The notes: a model not told the origin generated them from the letters alone. Counted from the stretch's first letter, positions 34,759-45,117 are shown. The stretch: 64,000 nucleotides of DNA from Caulobacterales bacterium (GCA_017303355.1 JAFLCU010000003.1:62001-126000); one strand, 5' to 3'. Made by a program: numbers and translations.

Positions 34759-36036
34759 ATGCGCGACGTCGTCTCGGAAAAATTCACCGCCCTCTTCGGC
34801 CCCGAATTTGGCCACGGCAAAGCGTTTGACCACGCGCCGCTGCGCGCGACACTCGGCGCGCTCGGCAATCCGCAAGACAAAACCCCGCTCGTCATCCACG
34901 TCGCCGGAACCAATGGCAAAGGCTCCACCATCGCCTTCATGCGCGCGATCGCCGAAGCGGCGGGCTTGCGCGTGCATGCTTTCACGAAACCACATCTGTT
35001 CAAGCTGAACGAGCGCTTCGTGATCGCTGGCGCGCCCGCAAGCGATGAAGCGCTGATCGACGCCGCCGAACGCATCGCCGCGATCTCGCGCGATCTCACC
35101 CCATTCGACGCGCAGGTCGCAGCCGCCTTCCTACTCTTCCACGAAACGCCCGCCGATCTCGTCCTGCTCGAAACCGGCATGGGCGGGCGCGATGATTCCA
35201 CCAATGTCGTGACGCCCGCGCTCAGCGTCATCACTCCGATCGATCTCGATCACCAGGACATCCTGGGCGCCACGCTCGCGGAGATCACCGCACACAAAGC
35301 CGGCATCATCAAAGCCAGCACACCCGCGATCATCGCGCGCCAGCGCGACGAAGCGCGCGAGATCATCGAAGCCCACGCCGCGCGCGTGCACGCGCCGCTG
35401 CTCCAACACGGCCAGGACTGGGACGCCTACGCGAATGCCGGCCGCCTCGTCGTCCAAACCGAAACCCGCGCGCTCGATTTGCCGCCGCCCGCGCTCACCG
35501 GCGCACATCAAATCGACAACGCCGGGCTCGCTTGCGCAGCACTCATGCACTGGCGCCCCGATCTGCCGGATGAAGCCTTCGCGCAAGGAATCGCCAACGC
35601 CACTTGGCCGGCGCGCCTCCAGCCGCTCACACGCGGCCCATTCAGCGCACCGATCCGCGCCATCGGCGGCGAGGTCTGGGTCGATGGTGGGCACAACGCG
35701 CACGCTCTTTCGGCGTTGCTCAATTGGGCGATCGCCGCTGACACACAGAGAAAAGCTCCGCTCGTCGTGATCTTCGCGGCGCGACCGCGCAAGAATTGGG
35801 CGATGGCGCTCAAGTTTCTGGCCATCAAAGCGGAACGGGTCATCGCCGTGCCGATGCACGAAGGCGTCGATCCTCAAGAGGTCGCCAACTACACCAGTAG
35901 CGAAGGCACGCCGAGCGTCATCGCCCCATCCCTCGCTGCCGCCATGCAAAACGCGGCGCTCTTGCCTGCGCCGCGTGTGTTGATCTGCGGATCGTTTTTG
36001 CTGGCCGCTGAAGCGCTCGCGGCTGAGGCGCTTTAG
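34759..36036 (+). CDS. folC: Bifunctional folylpolyglutamate synthase/dihydrofolate synthase
   Basis: A 425-residue Mur-ligase-like enzyme that adds glutamate to dihydropteroate/folates in the cytoplasm. The ATP loop VAGTNGKGSTIAF is near residue 48. TKPHLFKLNERF, ETGMGGRDDSTNV and DLDHQDILG are the conserved folate and metal sites. The C-terminal domain has VDGGHNAHAL. It is the last gene of the trp-accD-folC run and ends convergent with trxA at a hairpin. Confidence 0.95.
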   Translation: MRDVVSEKFTALFGPEFGHGKAFDHAPLRATLGALGNPQDKTPLVIHVAGTNGKGSTIAFMRAIAEAAGLRVHAFTKPHLFKLNERFVIAGAPASDEALIDAAERIAAISRDLTPFDAQVAAAFLLFHETPADLVLLETGMGGRDDSTNVVTPALSVITPIDLDHQDILGATLAEITAHKAGIIKASTPAIIARQRDEAREIIEAHAARVHAPLLQHGQDWDAYANAGRLVVQTETRALDLPPPALTGAHQIDNAGLACAALMHWRPDLPDEAFAQGIANATWPARLQPLTRGPFSAPIRAIGGEVWVDGGHNAHALSALLNWAIAADTQRKAPLVVIFAARPRKNWAMALKFLAIKAERVIAVPMHEGVDPQEVANYTSSEGTPSVIAPSLAAAMQNAALLPAPRVLICGSFLLAAEALAAEAL

Positions 36037-36040
36037 GAAC

Positions 36041-36060
36041 CGCGCGTCCGAAGACGCGCG
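36041..36060. terminator. Hairpin between convergent folC and trxA
   Basis: A perfect 8-base stem CGCGCGTC / GACGCGCG with a CGAA loop, four bases after folC and six before the trxA stop. It resembles a short family-2 unit (it is followed by CTCCAATT). It is probably a shared terminator, without a T-run. Confidence 0.5.
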
Positions 36061-36066
36061 CTCCAA

Positions 36067-36387
36067 TTAGACGCTCTCGTTCAACCACTCGACGATCTTG
36101 GACTTCGGCATCGCGCCAACTTTCGTGGCCGCGACCTTGCCGTCCTTGAACACCATGAGCGTGGGGATGCCGCGCACGCCGTATTTTCCGGGCGTCATCG
36201 GATTATCGTCAATGTTCAGCTTCACGACTTGAACGCGATCGCCCATCTCGGCGGCGATCTCCTCCAGCGCCGGGCCGATTTGCTTGCATGGCCCACACCA
36301 TTCCGCCCAGAAATCGACAAGCACGGGCGTGCCGGATTTCAGCACATCGGCGTCGAAACTATCGTCGGTAATCTTGGTGGTCGCCAC
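36067..36387 (-). CDS. trxA: Thioredoxin
   Basis: A 106-residue cytoplasmic disulfide reductase. It has the active site [12 protein letters not shown], the cis-proline loop [10 protein letters not shown] and the classical thioredoxin length. The GTG at 36387 is chosen: an AGGAG lies eight bases before it. An upstream GTG at 36423 has no ribosome-binding site. It lies downstream of addA on the same strand (63-base gap between the addA stop and the trxA start), the usual trxA-addAB neighbourhood in Alphaproteobacteria. Confidence 0.95.
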   Translation of the reverse strand: MATTKITDDSFDADVLKSGTPVLVDFWAEWCGPCKQIGPALEEIAAEMGDRVQVVKLNIDDNPMTPGKYGVRGIPTLMVFKDGKVAATKVGAMPKSKIVEWLNESV

Positions 36388-36450
36388 GTCGGAATCTCCT
36401 GCTAGGGCAGCGGAATCGTTCACAGGATGTAGGCGGCAAAGTTTAAGGTT

Positions 36451-39400
36451 TCAACCGCGCAGGAAGTGCTGCACCGCAGCGTCAAGCCGGCTTTCCGGTA
36501 GTTCCATAAGGTGCGGCGCTTCGGTCCAAAGCAATGCGCAGATGACGGGTTTGTCCGGGAAAATTTGCCGCAGCACAGCCCGATAGAGCGCAAGTTGTAG
36601 GACGTAGGATTCAGGCGCGCGCGCGGGATCGGTCGGCGACGGGCGATCGGTTTTGAAATCGAGCACGATCACGCGTGCGTCATCGACAACGATGCGATCA
36701 ACGACGCCGCTCACCGCTTTGCCTTCAACCATCCCAACGATCGGCGTCTCCGCTCGGCTCTTCGGCCCGAACACCGCCGCGAAGCGCGCGTCCTCGATGA
36801 CCTTGAGCGCCTCGCGCGCGAACGCTTCGCAATCAGGCGCATCGACGCCCTGCCGTTCGAGCCAGGCGCGCGCGGCTTCGGCGCGGCGCTCGGGCGCGAC
36901 ATCCGGCAGGCGCTCGAGCAAGCCGTGAATCATACGCCCGCGCCGGAAACGCTTCTGGCCATCGCCGCGCGGCGAGAACAACGCCGGATCGATCCGTTCC
37001 GTGCGCGAGGGCGCCGCGCGTTCGATGAGTTTGGTCCCAGGCGCCGCGGATTTCACCCAGCCCGGCGCCAAGGCGAAGGCGTGCTGCAACTCCGCCTTCG
37101 CCTTGACGATCTCCGGCGCGCCAAGGCGCAGCGCTTTTTCTTGGCTGAACAATACGTCGAATTCCTCGGCGCCAAGACGTTTCAGCGCCTCTTGCACGGC
37201 AAGCCGCCAGCTCTCCTTGGCTTCGCCATTGCGGAATTGCGGCCCGCATACGATCAAATGATCGCGCGCGCGCGTCATCGCCACATAGAGCAAACGCCAA
37301 TGTTCGCGCAGCATGCGCGCTTTGTGCGCCGCGCGCGCGGCGGCGACTTGCGCATCATCGTCCTTCGCGCGGAACGACACGAACGGCCCCTGCGCGTCAT
37401 CGAAGATGAGGCCGTTATCCGGAGCGTCGCCGACATCGCCGGTCGCGTCCGGCAGAATGACGACGGGCGCTTCAAGCCCCTTGGCGCCATGCACCGTCAT
37501 CACCCGCACAGCGCCCTTCTCCGCCTCCAATTCGCGCTTCACTTGGCCCGCATCGAGATCGATGTCGGAAATAAAGCGCTGCAAGGTTGGCGCGACATGA
37601 CGCGCGGGCTTCAACGCACGTTGCAGCAATTCCTCAATGGGATCGCGCGTCTCTGGGCCGAGGCGTTCGAATATCCGCATCCAGCCCGTGGCGCCGCCCG
37701 CATGCGGCGTCTCCAGCGCCCAGCTCAGAAACGCAAATGCGTCATCGCCCCGACGCGCGACGATCTCTTCGACGAACGCGCGCGCGGCAGCATATTTTTC
37801 ATCCGCATTGGCCATGAGGCGCGCGAACAAGGTCTCGCCAGGGGCGCGGCCGCAAGCGAGTGGAAACAGGTCCTTGTCATCGTTGTAGAGATTGCACCAC
37901 GGCCCCTTGAGCACGCAGGCGAGCGAGAGATCGTCGGCGGGATCAAGCGCGACGCGCATCAGCGCCAGGCAATCCTCGACCGCCAGCTCATCGCGCAGCA
38001 CCATGCGGTCAGCGCCGGCGACGGGCAGTTTGGCGAGCTTTAGCGCTCTGATCAGCTCGCGGAACATCGCCCCGCGCGTGCGCACCAACAATAGCACGTC
38101 ACCCGCGCGCATAGCGCGGCGCTTGCCATCCTCCCACACGGATTCGCCGGCCGCGATCATCGCGTTGATGCGCGCGGCGATGTGTTTGGCCAATTGCGCG
38201 GGCGCGCTGCGGCCGGTCTTCATGTCGATCGGCGCGTCCCAGGGCTGTGGATCGTCCACGATCGGGCGCGGCGTCCATGGCCAGACCTCGACAATGCCCG
38301 CCTCCTCGCCGCGCGAGGCCAAATGCACGATCTCGTCGCCCTCGCCGGGGCCTGAGATCAACGGCTTATCGCGCATGGTCTCATCGACGGCGCGCAGCAC
38401 CTCGGGCGTGGTGCGAAACGATGTACGCAACGCCGGCGCGGTGAACGCGACGCCGGCGGCGTGCGCGCCCTTGTCGAGACGCTGCGCCTCGCTCAAGAAG
38501 CGTTCGGGATCGGCGCCTTGGAAGCCGTAGATGCTTTGCTTTGGATCGCCGACGGCGAAGATGGTGCGTGCGCGCACGCGCGCCCCTGCGCCGGCAAGAA
38601 ATTCTTCCTGCAGCGGCGTGATCAAATCCCATTGCGCGGGGCTGGTATCCTGGCCCTCATCGATCAGAATGTGATCGATGCCGCCGTCGAGCTTGTAGAG
38701 CACCCAGGGCGCGGCGTCAGAGCGTTGCAGCAGCGTTTGCGCGTGTTCGATCAGATCGTCGAAATCGAGCACGCCGGTGCGCGCTTTCGCGTCGGCATAG
38801 GCTTGGTCGAGCTTGAGCGCGAGCGCCATGGCTGCAATGGCGTCTTCAGCGCGATTGATGGCGTTGAGCGCGGCGCAGGCTTGCGCGCAGATATCGGCGA
38901 ACTCCTGAAGCTCGCGCTCCAGCATAGGATGCGCCTTTTTGGTCGCGGCCGTAGCGAAGGCGTCGCGGAGGTCGCCATCGGTTTTGAACGCGAACGCAGC
39001 GCAAGCGTGCGCGAGGTCGTCTGGGTTTGACTCAAGTGCGTCGAGAACGCGCTTCAGCCGGTCGCCGCATTGCTGATCGCGGGCCGATCCCTCGGCCAAT
39101 TTCACGCGGGCGCCGCCAAGCGTCGCCGTATCAAGGCGCGCGCGCATCGCGGCGACATATTCGCCGAATCCTTGTGTGACGCCGTGGCGATCCCGCAGCT
39201 TTTGCTGTGCGAATAGCGGGCCATGCCTTGCGGCATAGCGATGGAATTCCGCGCGGCGCATCGCGAGCCGATCAAGAAATTCCTCAAGCCCTTCGCCATG
39301 CATGCGCGCGGCGAAGCGGCGGAACGCTTCACGGGGCGCGTCCGGCGCCAGCGCCGCGCTCGCGCGCGCCTCGCTCAAGAGCGCGGAAGCGCGCGCTTCG

Positions 39401-39846
39401 TCGGCGATGTCAAAGCCGGGCGGCACGCCGGCTTCGAGCGGAAACCGCGCCAGCAAGCGTTCGCAGAAGGCATGGATGGTTTGAATCTTGAGGCCGCCCG
39501 GCGTTTCGAGCGCCTGGGCGAAGAGCGCGCGCGCCTTGCCGAGATCGGCGCCCTCCGCGCCCAGCTTCTTCAGTTCGGCCGCCAATGTCGCGTCATCGGC
39601 GACGCACCAGCCGCCCAGGCGATCGAACAGGCGTCGCTGCATCTCGGCCGCGGCGGCCTTGGTGTAGGTGATGCACAAAAATGCGGACGGACGCGAATCC
39701 GGCAACAGCAGGAGCCGGGCGATGCGATCGACCAGCACTTTGGTTTTGCCGGAGCCGGCGTTGGCGGTGACGAATACCGATGTCGCCGGATCGGCGGCGA
39801 TGCGCTGGTTGTGCGTGGCTTCGGCGACGGGATCGAGCGGACTCAT
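36451..39846 (-). CDS. addA: Double-strand break repair helicase AddA
   Basis: A 1131-residue UvrD-like helicase-nuclease subunit that unwinds and resects DNA ends together with AddB. The Walker A box FVTANAGSGKTKV is near residue 30, motif II is LIDEGQDTSPAQW, and VGDPKQSIYGFQGA, VMTVHGAKGLEAPVV and LLYVAMTRARD are the later helicase motifs. The C-terminal nuclease domain has VIVLDFKTDR. Its ATG overlaps the addB stop by four bases, indicating coupled translation. Confidence 0.97.
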   Translation of the reverse strand: MSPLDPVAEATHNQRIAADPATSVFVTANAGSGKTKVLVDRIARLLLLPDSRPSAFLCITYTKAAAAEMQRRLFDRLGGWCVADDATLAAELKKLGAEGADLGKARALFAQALETPGGLKIQTIHAFCERLLARFPLEAGVPPGFDIADEARASALLSEARASAALAPDAPREAFRRFAARMHGEGLEEFLDRLAMRRAEFHRYAARHGPLFAQQKLRDRHGVTQGFGEYVAAMRARLDTATLGGARVKLAEGSARDQQCGDRLKRVLDALESNPDDLAHACAAFAFKTDGDLRDAFATAATKKAHPMLERELQEFADICAQACAALNAINRAEDAIAAMALALKLDQAYADAKARTGVLDFDDLIEHAQTLLQRSDAAPWVLYKLDGGIDHILIDEGQDTSPAQWDLITPLQEEFLAGAGARVRARTIFAVGDPKQSIYGFQGADPERFLSEAQRLDKGAHAAGVAFTAPALRTSFRTTPEVLRAVDETMRDKPLISGPGEGDEIVHLASRGEEAGIVEVWPWTPRPIVDDPQPWDAPIDMKTGRSAPAQLAKHIAARINAMIAAGESVWEDGKRRAMRAGDVLLLVRTRGAMFRELIRALKLAKLPVAGADRMVLRDELAVEDCLALMRVALDPADDLSLACVLKGPWCNLYNDDKDLFPLACGRAPGETLFARLMANADEKYAAARAFVEEIVARRGDDAFAFLSWALETPHAGGATGWMRIFERLGPETRDPIEELLQRALKPARHVAPTLQRFISDIDLDAGQVKRELEAEKGAVRVMTVHGAKGLEAPVVILPDATGDVGDAPDNGLIFDDAQGPFVSFRAKDDDAQVAAARAAHKARMLREHWRLLYVAMTRARDHLIVCGPQFRNGEAKESWRLAVQEALKRLGAEEFDVLFSQEKALRLGAPEIVKAKAELQHAFALAPGWVKSAAPGTKLIERAAPSRTERIDPALFSPRGDGQKRFRRGRMIHGLLERLPDVAPERRAEAARAWLERQGVDAPDCEAFAREALKVIEDARFAAVFGPKSRAETPIVGMVEGKAVSGVVDRIVVDDARVIVLDFKTDRPSPTDPARAPESYVLQLALYRAVLRQIFPDKPVICALLWTEAPHLMELPESRLDAAVQHFLRG

Positions 39847-42770
39847 TCGTCGGCCTTTTCATCAGCCCATTCCTTGCGGCGCGCGAGGTGATCGTAATCA
39901 TCGTAGAGCGTGACTTTCAGCACGCGCGGCTTGGAATAGAACGCTTGTTCGGGCGCTGCGTAGCGCTCAAGCAGCGCTTGCAATGCTTTGAGCGCCGCGC
40001 GCGCGGCTTCGGGCACGCCGTCCTCAAGATTGACCGAGCGCGGTGTTGGTTCGGCGTTGCCGAAACGCCAATAGATCAATTCGTCGGCGGTGCGCTTCGG
40101 CACGCCGGGAAACGCGCCCTGCTCCAGCATCGCGGCTTCGAGCAGCAATTGCGGGCTTAAACCGCTATCGACTTGCTTGTCTGTGGGCGGCGCGCCGGTC
40201 TTGAAATCGAGGATCGCGGCGTAGTCCGGCTTGATTTCGATGCGATCGGCGACGCCGGAGAGCAACACATCGCCTACCTGCAACTCGCCGCGCAGCTCGC
40301 GATGCACATCGGCGCCACGCCGCGACTTGAGCCACGCAATCAGCGCATTGACGGAAACGACGAGGCGCTCGCGCTCGGCGGCGCGGCGCTCGGGCGAAAT
40401 GCCGCCGAGGCGGAGTTCCTGGTCGAGCAAATCGAGCAATTTTTGCGCGTCGTCGCCATCGCCAAAGGCTTCGATCGCGGCATGCACGGCGGTGCCGCGC
40501 TCCTGCGGGCCGGGCGGCGCGCCGATAGGACGCAAGCTCTCCAATCCCATCAGCCGGCGCGCATAAACGGCGTAGGGATCGCGGATCAGCGTTTCCACGG
40601 TGGTGACGCTGATCTTTTTCAAACGCTGATCAGCCGGTGGGCGCGGCGCGGGCGGTTCGATCAGGTGCAGCGAGGCTGGGTGATCGATGGCCTGCGCCCA
40701 ATCGATATAGATGTTTGCGCTCTCGATCTCGGCGTGCGCGCCTTTGACCAAAGTCTGCAGCCGCCACAGCCAGCGTGAGGCGATGGTGGGCGAGCCATCG
40801 CGACGCAAAGCACGCGTAAGCATCACGTTCGGCGCATTGGCGAGCTGCGCGAAATCGTGCGCGGCAAGCCCGATACGCTGATCCAGCGACGGCAAACCGA
40901 GCTTGGCGCGCATCGTGCGCGAGAGGAACGGATCGTCGCCGGGCGGCGCAGGCCACACGCCTTCATTGAGGCCGGCCAGCACCATCAGATCGCGCCGCTG
41001 CAACCGTGCTTCAAGCAAGCCCCAGATGGCGACGCGGGCGTCGCCGGAGGCCATCATTGGCGGGACCTCGCGCTCGTCCATCAATTTGAGCAGCACACGC
41101 GGGGCGGCGTGCGCGGGCATCCAGCCGAGATCGGCGCCGAAGGCGATCGCCTCGCGCAGCAAGGCGGCCGCCATTTCGCCGTCGCGGCCCTGCCAGATGT
41201 CTTTCCGCGTCGCGCTTTCCGCGACTTGGCTCAGCGCATCGGCGAATTGCGCGAGCGAGATCTCGGCGCGCGACATCAGCTCCGTCAACGGCTTCAACGC
41301 ATCCGCGGCCGCTTCCACGATGGCGCGCGCGGCGCTCCAATTCTTGACCGCCTTGCCGCGTTCGCCGAGCGCGGCAAGCTCGTGCAGCGTGTCATAGCGG
41401 CGCGGGCCGCGTAGGCCTTTGTGCTCAAGCAGCGTCAGGCCGAAATGATCAGTCGCGAGCGTAACGCGCGGGTGCTTGAGCAAACCGGCGAAGGCGACCG
41501 GATCGCCCGCGTCACGGCCAAGCTCGCAAAGCAGCGCCACCAAGCGACCCGCTTCGGTTTCACGCAACGGCGCGCCGTGCGAAACGCTGGGCGCGACGCC
41601 CCAGCGCACGAGCTTGGCTTCGATGCGGCGCGCAAGGCCGGCGTCTGGCGTGACCACGGCGGCGTTGGCGCCGGGCTGCTCCAAGGCTTCGCGCAGCATC
41701 AGCGCGATCGCCATCGCCTCTTCGTCTTCAGTCGCCGCCTCCAAGAGCCGCAAACCAGCCGCGCCGGCTTGAACGAAACGCGCGCCGCCCGCGACCTTCA
41801 AGCGCTCCAGCCAGTCGGCGGTTTTTTCCGCCGGGGCCAAGGCTTCGCGCATCAGCACGCGGCGCGCGCGGCCGCTGGCGCTTTCAGCCCCAAGCGGCGG
41901 GATTTCGTGACGCGCCACGCCAAGCGCGGCGATGGTGGCTTTCAGCGCGTATTGCGGATGCTGATCGCCCACGAGCGACCAGGCGCCCTCGTCTATGTCC
42001 ACATCGACGCCCGGCAGGATGACGACGCCGCGCGGCAAGGCGGCGACGACTTGCATCAGTTCGCGCGTGGTGGATTGCGAGCCGGTGGAGCCGGCGATGA
42101 TGATCGGACGCTCTGGCTGCTGCGTGCGCCAGCGCGCGGCGAGCGCGCGGCGAAGTGCGGCGCCATGCTCGGCCGGATCGCTGAGGCCCTGCTCTTGCAA
42201 ATGCGCTGGCCAATAGGTGGCGATGATTTCCAGGAACGCGGCGGAGCTTGCCCAGTGGCGGGCGAGATCGATCTCCTCCACCAAGCGCGGCAGCTTGGCC
42301 CAATCGACGTGATCGACGGTGGCGGCGCTATCGAGCAACTTGCCCAGTTCGTCGGCGAGCGCGAGCGCGCGCGCTGGATCGTCCACGCCATGCTCGGCTT
42401 GGTCGCGGCGACGGATGAGCGATGCGAGCTGCAAGCGGCGTTGCAGCTTGTCGATCGCCGGCGGCAGATCCTGGTCGCTGGCGTCCGCGCCCCATACGTC
42501 GGGATCTTCGTCCGAATGCGGATCGCCGAGCGGCCGGATCGACGGCAGGAGCGCCGCGCCGCCCAAGCGCTTGGCGAACGCATCGATCAAGCCGCGCGCG
42601 GCGCGGCGGTTGGGCAAAAGCACGAGCGCGTCCGAGAGCGCGAACGGATCGTCGGCGCGCCACAGCGCTTCGATCATGGCTTCGGCGAGCACATCGAGAA
42701 ACGGCGCGGACGCAGGCGCGGCGCGCAGGCGCGGCGCTGGTCCGTCAAACAGCCCAAGACGCGCGCTCAT
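39843..42770 (-). CDS. addB: Double-strand break repair protein AddB
   Basis: A 975-residue partner of AddA. The N-terminal part is a degenerate helicase-like domain (LVLLPNRRAARGLIDAF), the middle has LNEGVWPAPPGDDPFLSR, and the C-terminal RecB-type nuclease has AAILDFKTGAPPTDKQV. It starts inside the end of the nucleotidyltransferase gene (ATGA overlap) and ends inside the addA start, so it is in the middle of a coupled operon from tsaE to addA. Confidence 0.95.
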   Translation of the reverse strand: MSARLGLFDGPAPRLRAAPASAPFLDVLAEAMIEALWRADDPFALSDALVLLPNRRAARGLIDAFAKRLGGAALLPSIRPLGDPHSDEDPDVWGADASDQDLPPAIDKLQRRLQLASLIRRRDQAEHGVDDPARALALADELGKLLDSAATVDHVDWAKLPRLVEEIDLARHWASSAAFLEIIATYWPAHLQEQGLSDPAEHGAALRRALAARWRTQQPERPIIIAGSTGSQSTTRELMQVVAALPRGVVILPGVDVDIDEGAWSLVGDQHPQYALKATIAALGVARHEIPPLGAESASGRARRVLMREALAPAEKTADWLERLKVAGGARFVQAGAAGLRLLEAATEDEEAMAIALMLREALEQPGANAAVVTPDAGLARRIEAKLVRWGVAPSVSHGAPLRETEAGRLVALLCELGRDAGDPVAFAGLLKHPRVTLATDHFGLTLLEHKGLRGPRRYDTLHELAALGERGKAVKNWSAARAIVEAAADALKPLTELMSRAEISLAQFADALSQVAESATRKDIWQGRDGEMAAALLREAIAFGADLGWMPAHAAPRVLLKLMDEREVPPMMASGDARVAIWGLLEARLQRRDLMVLAGLNEGVWPAPPGDDPFLSRTMRAKLGLPSLDQRIGLAAHDFAQLANAPNVMLTRALRRDGSPTIASRWLWRLQTLVKGAHAEIESANIYIDWAQAIDHPASLHLIEPPAPRPPADQRLKKISVTTVETLIRDPYAVYARRLMGLESLRPIGAPPGPQERGTAVHAAIEAFGDGDDAQKLLDLLDQELRLGGISPERRAAERERLVVSVNALIAWLKSRRGADVHRELRGELQVGDVLLSGVADRIEIKPDYAAILDFKTGAPPTDKQVDSGLSPQLLLEAAMLEQGAFPGVPKRTADELIYWRFGNAEPTPRSVNLEDGVPEAARAALKALQALLERYAAPEQAFYSKPRVLKVTLYDDYDHLARRKEWADEKADE

Positions 42771-43495
42771 GCGCCAGGCGCCGCCGCCGCCAATCGTGCT
42801 TCAGCCTGGGCGCGCGCTTCGGGATCGCCGACATGCATCCAATAGCCGCCGAGCGGCGCGCCATGCAGGCGGCCTTCGGCTTGCAAGCGCCGCCACACGC
42901 GCGTGAAGGAGAAGGGCTCAAGCGGCTCGGAATCGATGATGCGCGGGTCGATGATCTGCGCGCCCATATAGGCCCATGGCGCGGCCGAGCGTTCGTCGCG
43001 GAACGAGAGCGCGCCCGCTTCGTCCATCACGAAATCGCCGGCGCCCTCATACCCAAGCTGCCGATCCATCGCCGCGAGCATCAAACGCGCCCCGCCCCCT
43101 GCTGCATCGAACCCAGCGCAGAGACGCGCGATGGCGGAGCCGTTTGGCTCTTCCCAGACGCTATCGATGTTGCAGACGACAATCGGATCGTCGCCCAGCA
43201 GCGGACGCGCCTGACGCACGCCGCCGCCCGTTTCCATGAGCCGCGCACGTTCGTCGGAGATCAATATCTCAATATCGGCGCGGCGTTTGACATGCGCTTC
43301 CAGCAGATCGGCGAACGCATGCACGTTCACGACGGCGCGCTTGAGGCCTGCGCCCACAAGGCGATCGAGCACATGATCGATCAACGCGCGGCCGCGCACG
43401 CTGACGAGCGCCTTCGGCCGATCATTGGTGAGCGGGCGCATGCGCGTGCCGAGGCCGGCGGCAAGCACCATGGCGGTGTGCGGTGTAGCGCTCAC
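42767..43495 (-). CDS. murU: Nucleotidyltransferase, N-acetylmuramate 1-phosphate uridylyltransferase-like
   Basis: A 242-residue sugar-1-phosphate nucleotidyltransferase. AMVLAAGLGTRMRPLT is the nucleotide loop, DRPKAL the catalytic lysine segment and VCNIDSVW the metal-binding region. It lies directly after an AmgK-like kinase gene (GTGA overlap). In Pseudomonas and Caulobacter this pair recycles MurNAc through MurNAc-1-phosphate to UDP-MurNAc, bypassing early cell-wall steps. The start is the GTG at 43495. The MurU role is inferred from pairing; the general family is certain. Confidence 0.85.
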   Translation of the reverse strand: MSATPHTAMVLAAGLGTRMRPLTNDRPKALVSVRGRALIDHVLDRLVGAGLKRAVVNVHAFADLLEAHVKRRADIEILISDERARLMETGGGVRQARPLLGDDPIVVCNIDSVWEEPNGSAIARLCAGFDAAGGGARLMLAAMDRQLGYEGAGDFVMDEAGALSFRDERSAAPWAYMGAQIIDPRIIDSEPLEPFSFTRVWRRLQAEGRLHGAPLGGYWMHVGDPEARAQAEARLAAAAPGA

Positions 43496-44577
43496 GCGGC
43501 TTTCTCCAGATATGGCCGCGCCACGCTCTCCACGAAATCGCGGGCGTCAGCCAGGGATGGGTGTTGCAGCGTACGTGCAAGATGGCCCCATTCGCGCGGC
43601 ATGAAACTAAGATAGCGCTGCTTGCCGTCGCGCCCCGCCAGGCGCGAGAATATGCCCAGGATGCGCATGGCGTTGATGGCGCCCAGCACGGCCAGTTCGC
43701 GGCGGAATTCGGCGTCGCTCGCGCCGGTTGCTTCAAGATAGGCGCGAATGGCGGCCTCGTGCGCCGCAGGGCTCACATCGCGGCGCGCATCGTGCAGCAG
43801 CATGGCGAAATCCCATGCGCGCCATCCACGCACCGCATCCTGGAAATCGAGCAGGCCGACGCGCTGCAGGCCGGCGCGCTCCGGCAACCAGAGCAGGTTT
43901 TCCGCGTGATAATCGCGGATCGTGAACGCACGCGGAAAACCGAGCGCTTTCACGATCAAACCATCGCGGACCTTTTCCCAGCGCGCACGCGCGGCGTCGT
44001 CAATGCGAACATCGGCGGCGCGCGGCAACCATTCGACGAAGAGATCCGCGTTCACCTCAAGCGCAAGCGCGTCATAGTCGAGCAACGGCCAGCTTGCCCC
44101 CCCCGCGCCTTCAAGCCGCGACGGCGGCGGCGCGGCATGCACATGCGCCAGCACGCGCGCGGCCTCCTCATAGAGCGCGATTTCATCGACTCCTTCGGGA
44201 ATGACCTGCGCGTAGAGCCCCTCGCCCAAATCCTCAAGCACCGCGTAGCCGGCGTCGCAATCAGCGCCATAGATGCGCGGCGGCGCGAGGCCCAAGCTTT
44301 CGAGATAAGCGGCGACGGCGACGAAGGCCTCGACACGCGACGCGGCCAGGCGCGAGGCAGCGTTCCAGCCCATTGTCCGGCGCTCGGCGGGCGTGGCGCC
44401 GGGCGGGCACGGCGCGCTTTCCGCGCTCTTGGGCGCGTCCATCAGAATGGCGCGCCGATCCGCCAGGATCAGACGCTCATAGCGGCGCGTGGAGGCGTCG
44501 CCCGCCAGCGGCACGCGTTGAGCTTCGGCGAAGCCCGTTTCCGCGAGCAGTTTCGCGAGCGCTTCAGATCGTTCCAA
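43492..44577 (-). CDS. amgK: Aminoglycoside phosphotransferase-fold kinase, AmgK-like (anomeric MurNAc/GlcNAc kinase)
   Basis: A 361-residue sugar kinase. RRYERLILADRRAILMDAP is the N-lobe, IRDYHAENLLWLP the catalytic loop and LLDFQDAVRG the metal-binding motif. The TTG at 44577 is preferred. GGAGAG lies six bases upstream, and the product begins at the family's usual place just before LLAETGFAEAQRVPLAGDAS. An upstream ATG at 44598 would overlap tsaE more and lacks such a site. It probably phosphorylates MurNAc for the adjacent uridylyltransferase. It is coupled to both neighbours by overlaps. Confidence 0.85.
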   Translation of the reverse strand: MERSEALAKLLAETGFAEAQRVPLAGDASTRRYERLILADRRAILMDAPKSAESAPCPPGATPAERRTMGWNAASRLAASRVEAFVAVAAYLESLGLAPPRIYGADCDAGYAVLEDLGEGLYAQVIPEGVDEIALYEEAARVLAHVHAAPPPSRLEGAGGASWPLLDYDALALEVNADLFVEWLPRAADVRIDDAARARWEKVRDGLIVKALGFPRAFTIRDYHAENLLWLPERAGLQRVGLLDFQDAVRGWRAWDFAMLLHDARRDVSPAAHEAAIRAYLEATGASDAEFRRELAVLGAINAMRILGIFSRLAGRDGKQRYLSFMPREWGHLARTLQHPSLADARDFVESVARPYLEKAA

Positions 44578-45034
44578 GTTTCTCTCTCCAAGCGCCATGC
44601 GCACTGAGTTTCGCGACGCGCCCTTCACCAGCGGGCGCCAGAGCGAGATCGAGCCGATCGCGCGGCAATCGCCCCTCCAGGCGTTCAGGCCATTCGATCA
44701 GGCAGGCGGCGTAGGCGAATGCATCCTCCAGCCCCAGCTCCCAGGCGTCGTCGGGCTGCTTCAGACGGTAGAGATCGACATGCCAGAGTTCGCCGCGCGC
44801 GCCATCATAGGTTTGCACCAGGGTATAAGTGGGGCTGGGCGCCTCCTCTACATCACCCGTCCACCCCTCGATGGCGCCGCGCGAGAGCGTCGTCTTGCCG
44901 GCGCCCAGATCGCCAAACAGGCAAACCACGTCGCCGGGCGCCAAAACCTCGCCTAGACGCCTGCCAAGCGCGAGCGTCGCCGCCGCGTCGGGCAGCGTAA
45001 AATCACGCGAATCAACAAGGCTCTGTGCGCTCAC
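44564..45034 (-). CDS. tsaE: tRNA threonylcarbamoyladenosine biosynthesis ATPase TsaE
   Basis: A 156-residue P-loop ATPase needed for t6A37 modification with TsaB/TsaC/TsaD. The P-loop is FGDLGAGKTTLSRG, followed by SPTYTLVQTYDG, WHVDLYRL and IEWPERL, the standard motif series. The start is a GTG without an obvious ribosome-binding site. It is the first gene of the minus-strand run tsaE-amgK-murU-addB-addA; the amgK start lies within its last codons. Confidence 0.94.
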   Translation of the reverse strand: MSAQSLVDSRDFTLPDAAATLALGRRLGEVLAPGDVVCLFGDLGAGKTTLSRGAIEGWTGDVEEAPSPTYTLVQTYDGARGELWHVDLYRLKQPDDAWELGLEDAFAYAACLIEWPERLEGRLPRDRLDLALAPAGEGRVAKLSAHGAWREKLGTI

Positions 45035-45117
45035 GGGGAGTAATGCTGGCGCAGCGGCAGCGCGGCATCAAGGGCGCCTTGCGCAGCGCCCGCAGAGGCC
45101 CCAAAAGCTAAGGTGCT